Assembly (NCBI GenBank): GCA_030765325.1
Contig: JAVCCT010000078.1
Location: 1-9,888 of the forward strand
Origin: Candidatus Stygibacter frigidus
GTDB lineage: Bacteria; Cloacimonadota; Cloacimonadia; Cloacimonadales; TCS61
DNA: 9,888 bases
Direction: 5' to 3'
The translations under genes were made by a program, and so were the position numbers. Numbering within the stretch: the stretch's first letter is position 1; the number at the start of each line of letters is the position of its first letter. Shown here in pieces: positions 7,368 to 9,888 of this stretch. The notes under the pieces are model-generated. The model saw nothing but the letters and a program-made list of their open reading frames with translations. It searched no databases and was not told the origin of the DNA.

Positions 7368-8435
7368 TTATTTGTCAATAACTTTCCCTTTTATAGTTAA
7401 TCTTTTACTATTCTGGGTAGGACAATTCGTGATCACGGTCACATATCTGATAAAATCACCTACTGCTCGCTCCAGATTGATCACAAACGAAAGCTTCCCC
7501 TCACCACCGGCAGGAACGCTTTCATCATAACTCAATACTTTCACAAAACTGGACAATCTAATATCCCTAATGATCAGATCACTCTTGCCTGGATTACTGA
7601 AACTAAATTCACAGACTACACTATCAGCGTAACTGGCTTCTCCAAAATTATAGGTTGTCTGCTTGAATCTCAAGCCCGGAGCATTTGATTTCTGTTCATT
7701 GGTCCAGGCACTAAAATCCTCTTTCTGGGAATAACTGATTTGAATATTACCCAGAGTTTTATCGGGATTATTCTCATCCCAGAATTTCACTCTTGCCCGG
7801 GAGAATCCATATTTCCCTGCTTTATCACCCCATATCCTGCCATAAATAAATGATGTTTCACCCACCCCTAATTTTGGTTGGGCAAATTCTATTTCCATAT
7901 TAGCCGGTATTTCTTCATCAGCAAGCTTTAATGACATCTCTGTGTCTCCATTATTCCTGATCATTATCGAATCAACCCGTATCTCCGTATCTAATAATTC
8001 ACCATAATTAAATTCTGCCCGATTTACCTGCAATTCACCTATCCGTTTGCGCAAATTCGTCGGATCTGGAATGATGTACCCCTTGATCCTTAGCACCGCT
8101 TCCCGGGGATTACCATTTGTGGATACTTTCACTGATTTATGAAACACTTTGCTCCGATTCTTCGGATCAAATTCTATCATCACAAATCCCTTTGCTCCCG
8201 GCAATATATCTCCAGTTGACCAACTGGGCGTTGTGCACCCTCAGCCGGCTTTTACGTCTATCAGAAGCAATGGCTCATCTCCTGTATTGGTAAATTCAAA
8301 ATTGTATTTCATCGGCCCATCCTTCTCATAGACCTCCCCAAAATCATATTCACGCAATTCCGGAGTAAATTTAGCCTCTGCAAAAATTAATAACCCACTG
8401 ATCAATATAAACCCAATCAAAATTATCCTACGCAT
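7368..8435 (-). CDS. Exported DUF1573 protein, predicted selenoprotein (UGA at 8241-8243 read as Sec)
   Basis: A single 355-residue protein if the TGA at 8243-8241 is decoded as selenocysteine (residue 65). Without recoding it looks like two ORFs, 8435-8241 and 8204-7368, in the same frame. ATG at 8435 follows TAGGAG at 8 bases. Residues 1-21 form a Sec signal peptide ending AEA, so the protein acts in the periplasm or envelope. Residues about 25-115 are a DUF1573 domain: YDFGEV, then FTNTGDEPLLLIDVKAG, then Sec65-Gly-Cys67-Thr-Thr-Pro-Ser-Trp, then LPGAKGF and STNGNP. Most DUF1573 proteins have CGCT at this point, so Sec stands exactly where the first Cys is expected. Two further Ig-like domains follow (about 125-230 and 250-355). 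The last resembles DUF1573 but lacks the Cys motif. The DUF1573 function is not known. A redox or thiol role for the Sec-Gly-Cys motif is inference. It lies downstream of the M23 peptidase gene on the same strand, 146 bases away. Confidence 0.85.
8205..8240 (-). promoter_or_regulatory. Predicted bacterial SECIS element
   Basis: Directly after the in-frame UGA, the minus-strand RNA contains CCAGUU-GGUC-AACUGG (8227-8212), a perfect 6-bp hairpin with a GGUC loop. The loop begins 19 bases after the UGA. Known bacterial SECIS elements sit immediately 3' of the Sec codon with a G-rich (often GGU) apical loop. The E. coli fdhF element has GGUC at nearly the same distance. The loop would bind SelB, which brings Sec-tRNA to the ribosome. 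No sel genes are in the window. Confidence 0.75.
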
Positions 8436-8493
8436 TTAAAAAACTCCTATCTTTTATCTTCTCGTCTCCCGACTCACAGATAAATCTTACATT

Positions 8494-8528
8494 ATCCGTG
8501 TTGATCCCTGTAATCCGTGGCATCAGTG
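8494..8528. repeat. ATCCGTG-type short repeats
   Basis: Four related heptamers on the plus strand, ATCCGTG, ATCCCTG, ATCCGTG and ATCAGTG, start at 8494, 8504, 8513 and 8522 with a 9-10 bp period. They resemble ATCCGTG-rich intergenic repeats that I recall from other bacterial genomes, which is memory and not a search. No coding role is apparent. Confidence 0.55.
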
Positions 8529-8542
8529 TTCTATTTTTTTCT

Positions 8543-8570
8543 CGACTCACGACTCACGACTCACGACTCA
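8543..8570. repeat. Tandem heptamer array (CGACTCA)x4
   Basis: Four perfect head-to-tail copies of CGACTCA, with a further isolated copy at 8470-8476. The array lies 11 bases downstream of the M23 gene's stop codon, within the spacer before the DUF1573 gene. It could vary in copy number by slippage. Confidence 0.85.
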
Positions 8571-8581
8571 CGTCTTCCGTC

Positions 8582-9352
8582 TCACAATTTCAACATCTTC
8601 ACAAAATCCCCAAATGATGTACCCCGATAATGCAGCCGGTGACGCGGATCAAATGAACTGCCATCCAGATAACGTAATTCCAGATGCAGATGAGATGCCT
8701 TGCCCGAACGCAAAAGATTCCCAGTGACACCTGTTAATCCTAAAACTGTGTCGCCATGCACTTCATCACCTATCGCCACATATACCTCATTCAAATGAAC
8801 ATAGGTAGATACCAGACCCTCAGGATACAGCACCTTCACGATCTTTCCATATTCTACCTGAACACTGTCTGGTTCTCCTTTCGCATTTTCACCTTCCACC
8901 CATTCCAAATGGTTGGGATTATGGCTCACGTCAATCACTACCCCATAATCTCCCAGAGGATAAACCTCTGTGTTTTCCGGCACAAATAAATCTATCCCTT
9001 CATGGATCCTCTTGATACCCTTGCCTGATCGCGCACATCCATAATGATCCTGATTACGATTATGCACATATTCATTGATCAAACTCTGGAAGTCTCTGTT
9101 TTCGCCCCTGATCCCATCCCAGAATGGCGATTTATATCTCGTGAAATTATCCACAAATGACGGGGTGACGAATAACTCGCTTTCTTCCAGCTTCATGGGA
9201 TGATATACCACCAGTGAATCACCACTATAAGATAGTATCATGATCTTGCCTAATGTGTCCTCAAGTTTTCCTATCCGTAATTGATCAAATAAAATTATCC
9301 CTGCCAATATGATTATTAGTAATGTCACAAGTATCACTGATCTACTTCCCAT
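8582..9352 (-). CDS. M23 (LytM-type) zinc metallopeptidase, membrane-anchored or exported
   Basis: A 256-residue protein that likely cuts peptide cross-links of peptidoglycan. An N-terminal hydrophobic stretch (about residues 6-22) is a signal anchor or uncleaved signal, putting the catalytic domain outside the membrane. The C-terminal M23 domain (about 115-235) has the zinc ligands His117 and Asp121 (HEGID), His186 (TYVHL) and His221-x-His223 (HLHLEL), all intact, so it should be catalytically competent and not a degenerate LytM activator. I prefer ATG at 9352, which follows GGAGG at 4 bases, over the in-frame TTG at 9370 because it has a Shine-Dalgarno site. It ends in TGA, evidence that UGA is a normal stop in this organism. 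It lies upstream of the DUF1573 gene on the same strand, but the 146-base repeat-bearing gap makes a shared transcript uncertain. Confidence 0.92.
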   Translation of the reverse strand: MGSRSVILVTLLIIILAGIILFDQLRIGKLEDTLGKIMILSYSGDSLVVYHPMKLEESELFVTPSFVDNFTRYKSPFWDGIRGENRDFQSLINEYVHNRNQDHYGCARSGKGIKRIHEGIDLFVPENTEVYPLGDYGVVIDVSHNPNHLEWVEGENAKGEPDSVQVEYGKIVKVLYPEGLVSTYVHLNEVYVAIGDEVHGDTVLGLTGVTGNLLRSGKASHLHLELRYLDGSSFDPRHRLHYRGTSFGDFVKMLKL

Positions 9353-9711
9353 CTTGCCTCCAGCATACAAATTTTATTCATCTGAAATTTCTGGCAATCC
9401 TTTTTTTAGCTATACCCCCACCCCACCAGTTATCGAGTCAACTATATTAATGTACCCATCAGATTGACTTGAGAACCCCACCCTACCAAGCAGAAGTTTT
9501 GAACTGTACTCAAGACAAGACTTCCGGCGACATTTGCCGAGTACATGTGCACCGCCGAGTATTTCCAGGTGGAGCGTAGATAACAACCCCTACCGACTAA
9601 TCCCTGAAAATAGGTAAATCATGGGTAAATATTAGGAAAATTCTGGGTAGATATACGGGTAGTGTAAAATCATCGATTTCATAATTTCCTGTTTAACAGC
9701 GAGATACGGCA
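9353..9711. other. Intergenic region with several short repeats
   Basis: No convincing gene. From left to right: a C-rich motif ACCCCCACCCCACCAG (9414-9429) and a related ACCCCACCCTACCA (9475-9488), G-rich on the minus strand; a GC-richer block about 9500-9600 with the direct repeat GCCGAGTA (9536-9543 and 9554-9561) and the inverted pair GTACTC/GAGTAC (9506-9511, 9539-9544); then AT-rich sequence with an 11-bp-period repeat. The M23 gene's promoter should lie here, but I could not identify a convincing one. Confidence 0.6.
9611..9665. repeat. 11-bp-period direct repeat (GGGTAAAT-like)
   Basis: GGTAAAT-like words start at 9613, 9624, 9635, 9646 and 9659: GGTAAAT, GGTAAAT, GGAAAAT, GGTAGAT and GGTAGTG. 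The spacing is 11, 11, 11 and 13 bases, close to one helical turn, so the copies would face the same side of the DNA. Such direct repeats often bind regulators or initiators. Which one, if any, is unknown. Confidence 0.5.
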
Positions 9712-9855
9712 TTAAGCAATTTCCCTTTTTGCCTGTTTAGCTGCTTCAGAAACCTTATCGTGATAAAAACCTCTTTCCACAAAAACAGTCAAAGCAGGAT
9801 CGTTTTCGGATGAAATTCTCCTAAATCTGTAATTTTCTTCACACTTTACTTCTTT
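9712..9855 (-). CDS. Possible small or decayed ORF, 47 codons, no clear start
   Basis: A minus-strand frame open from 9855 (just after a TAA) to TAA at 9712. It encodes a natural-looking segment including SSENDPALTVFVERGFYHDK and ending KQAKREIA. No ATG lies in the open part, and the first alternative starts (TTG, GTG) would leave only about 25 residues. A second frame enters from the right edge and stops at TAA 9848-9846 just after AAA AAG AAG, overlapping this one by a few codons, so a frameshift or a -1 shift joining them is possible. I do not recognise the family. Confidence 0.3.
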   Translation of the reverse strand, partial: KEVKCEENYRFRRISSENDPALTVFVERGFYHDKVSEAAKQAKREIA

Positions 9856-9888
9856 TTATTTACTTCCCCATCACATAATACCCTATAA

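Noticed and set aside
7367..7382. Hairpin GTTATT-TGTC-AATAAC over the DUF1573 stop codon as a terminator
   Set aside because: The stem is entirely A-T rich and no T run follows it on the minus strand. The hairpin at 6244-6273 is a much better terminator.
8241..8243. UGA reassigned to Trp or Gly in this organism
   Set aside because: The M23 gene ends properly with TGA after a complete domain, Trp is TGG throughout, and no other in-frame TGA is seen in over 1900 codons of the giant gene.
7368..8435. Annotating two separate genes (8241-8435 and 7368-8204) or a pseudogene
   Set aside because: The second half begins inside a DUF1573 domain with no good start or ribosome site. The split is a single TGA at the conserved Cys position with a SECIS-like hairpin, and everything else in the frame is intact.
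8494..8570. CRISPR array
   Set aside because: The units are 7 bp with no spacers of the right length, and no cas gene is present.
8756..8989. Plus-strand ORF of 77 codons within the M23 gene, and a similar one at 8149-8331
   Set aside because: Both are antisense to well-supported genes and have no recognisable features.

Overview
The window reads as part of an AT-rich, Gram-negative-type genome. The best guess is the FCB group, probably Candidatus Cloacimonadota or a relative. That guess rests on a giant Sec-exported multidomain surface protein (PPC, carboxypeptidase-regulatory-like, DNRLRE-like and dockerin modules) and on an exported DUF1573 protein. It is inference, because no rRNA or marker gene is present. 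UGA is an ordinary stop elsewhere in the window: the M23 peptidase gene ends in TGA, and tryptophan is TGG throughout.

Layout, left to right. (1) Bases 1-5750, minus strand: one uninterrupted frame of at least 1916 codons encoding the giant exported protein, whose C-terminus lies beyond the left edge. (2) 5751-6243: about 500 bases of AT-rich spacer, purine-rich on the minus strand, with one doubtful 51-codon ORF that overlaps the start of the giant gene. (3) 6244-6273: a minus-strand intrinsic terminator that belonged to the gene now at 7368-8435. (4) 6278-7280: an intact 1003-bp IS1595-family insertion sequence on the plus strand, with matching terminal inverted repeats and a perfect 8-bp target duplication, inserted at the foot of that terminator. 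(5) 7368-8435, minus strand: a DUF1573 lipid- or periplasm-directed protein that looks like two ORFs split by a TGA, but is best read as one selenoprotein gene. (6) 8436-8581: spacer with two short-repeat arrays. (7) 8582-9352, minus strand: an exported or membrane-anchored M23 (LytM-type) zinc metallopeptidase. (8) 9353-9888: spacer with a GC-richer block, a G-rich duplicated motif, an 11-bp-period repeat and a possible small or decayed ORF at the right end.

The main discovery is the TGA at 8241-8243. It replaces the first Cys codon of the conserved CGCT motif of DUF1573. The frame continues on the other side with the rest of the domain, and the RNA just after the TGA folds into a perfect 6-bp hairpin with a GGUC apical loop at the distance expected for a bacterial SECIS element. 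I do not recognise DUF1573 as an established selenoprotein family, so this may be a new one. All the non-mobile proteins recognised here are exported, so the region is about the cell envelope or surface: wall remodelling (M23), an exported redox-like DUF1573 protein, and a large surface or secreted scaffold. Nothing shown here proves they work together.
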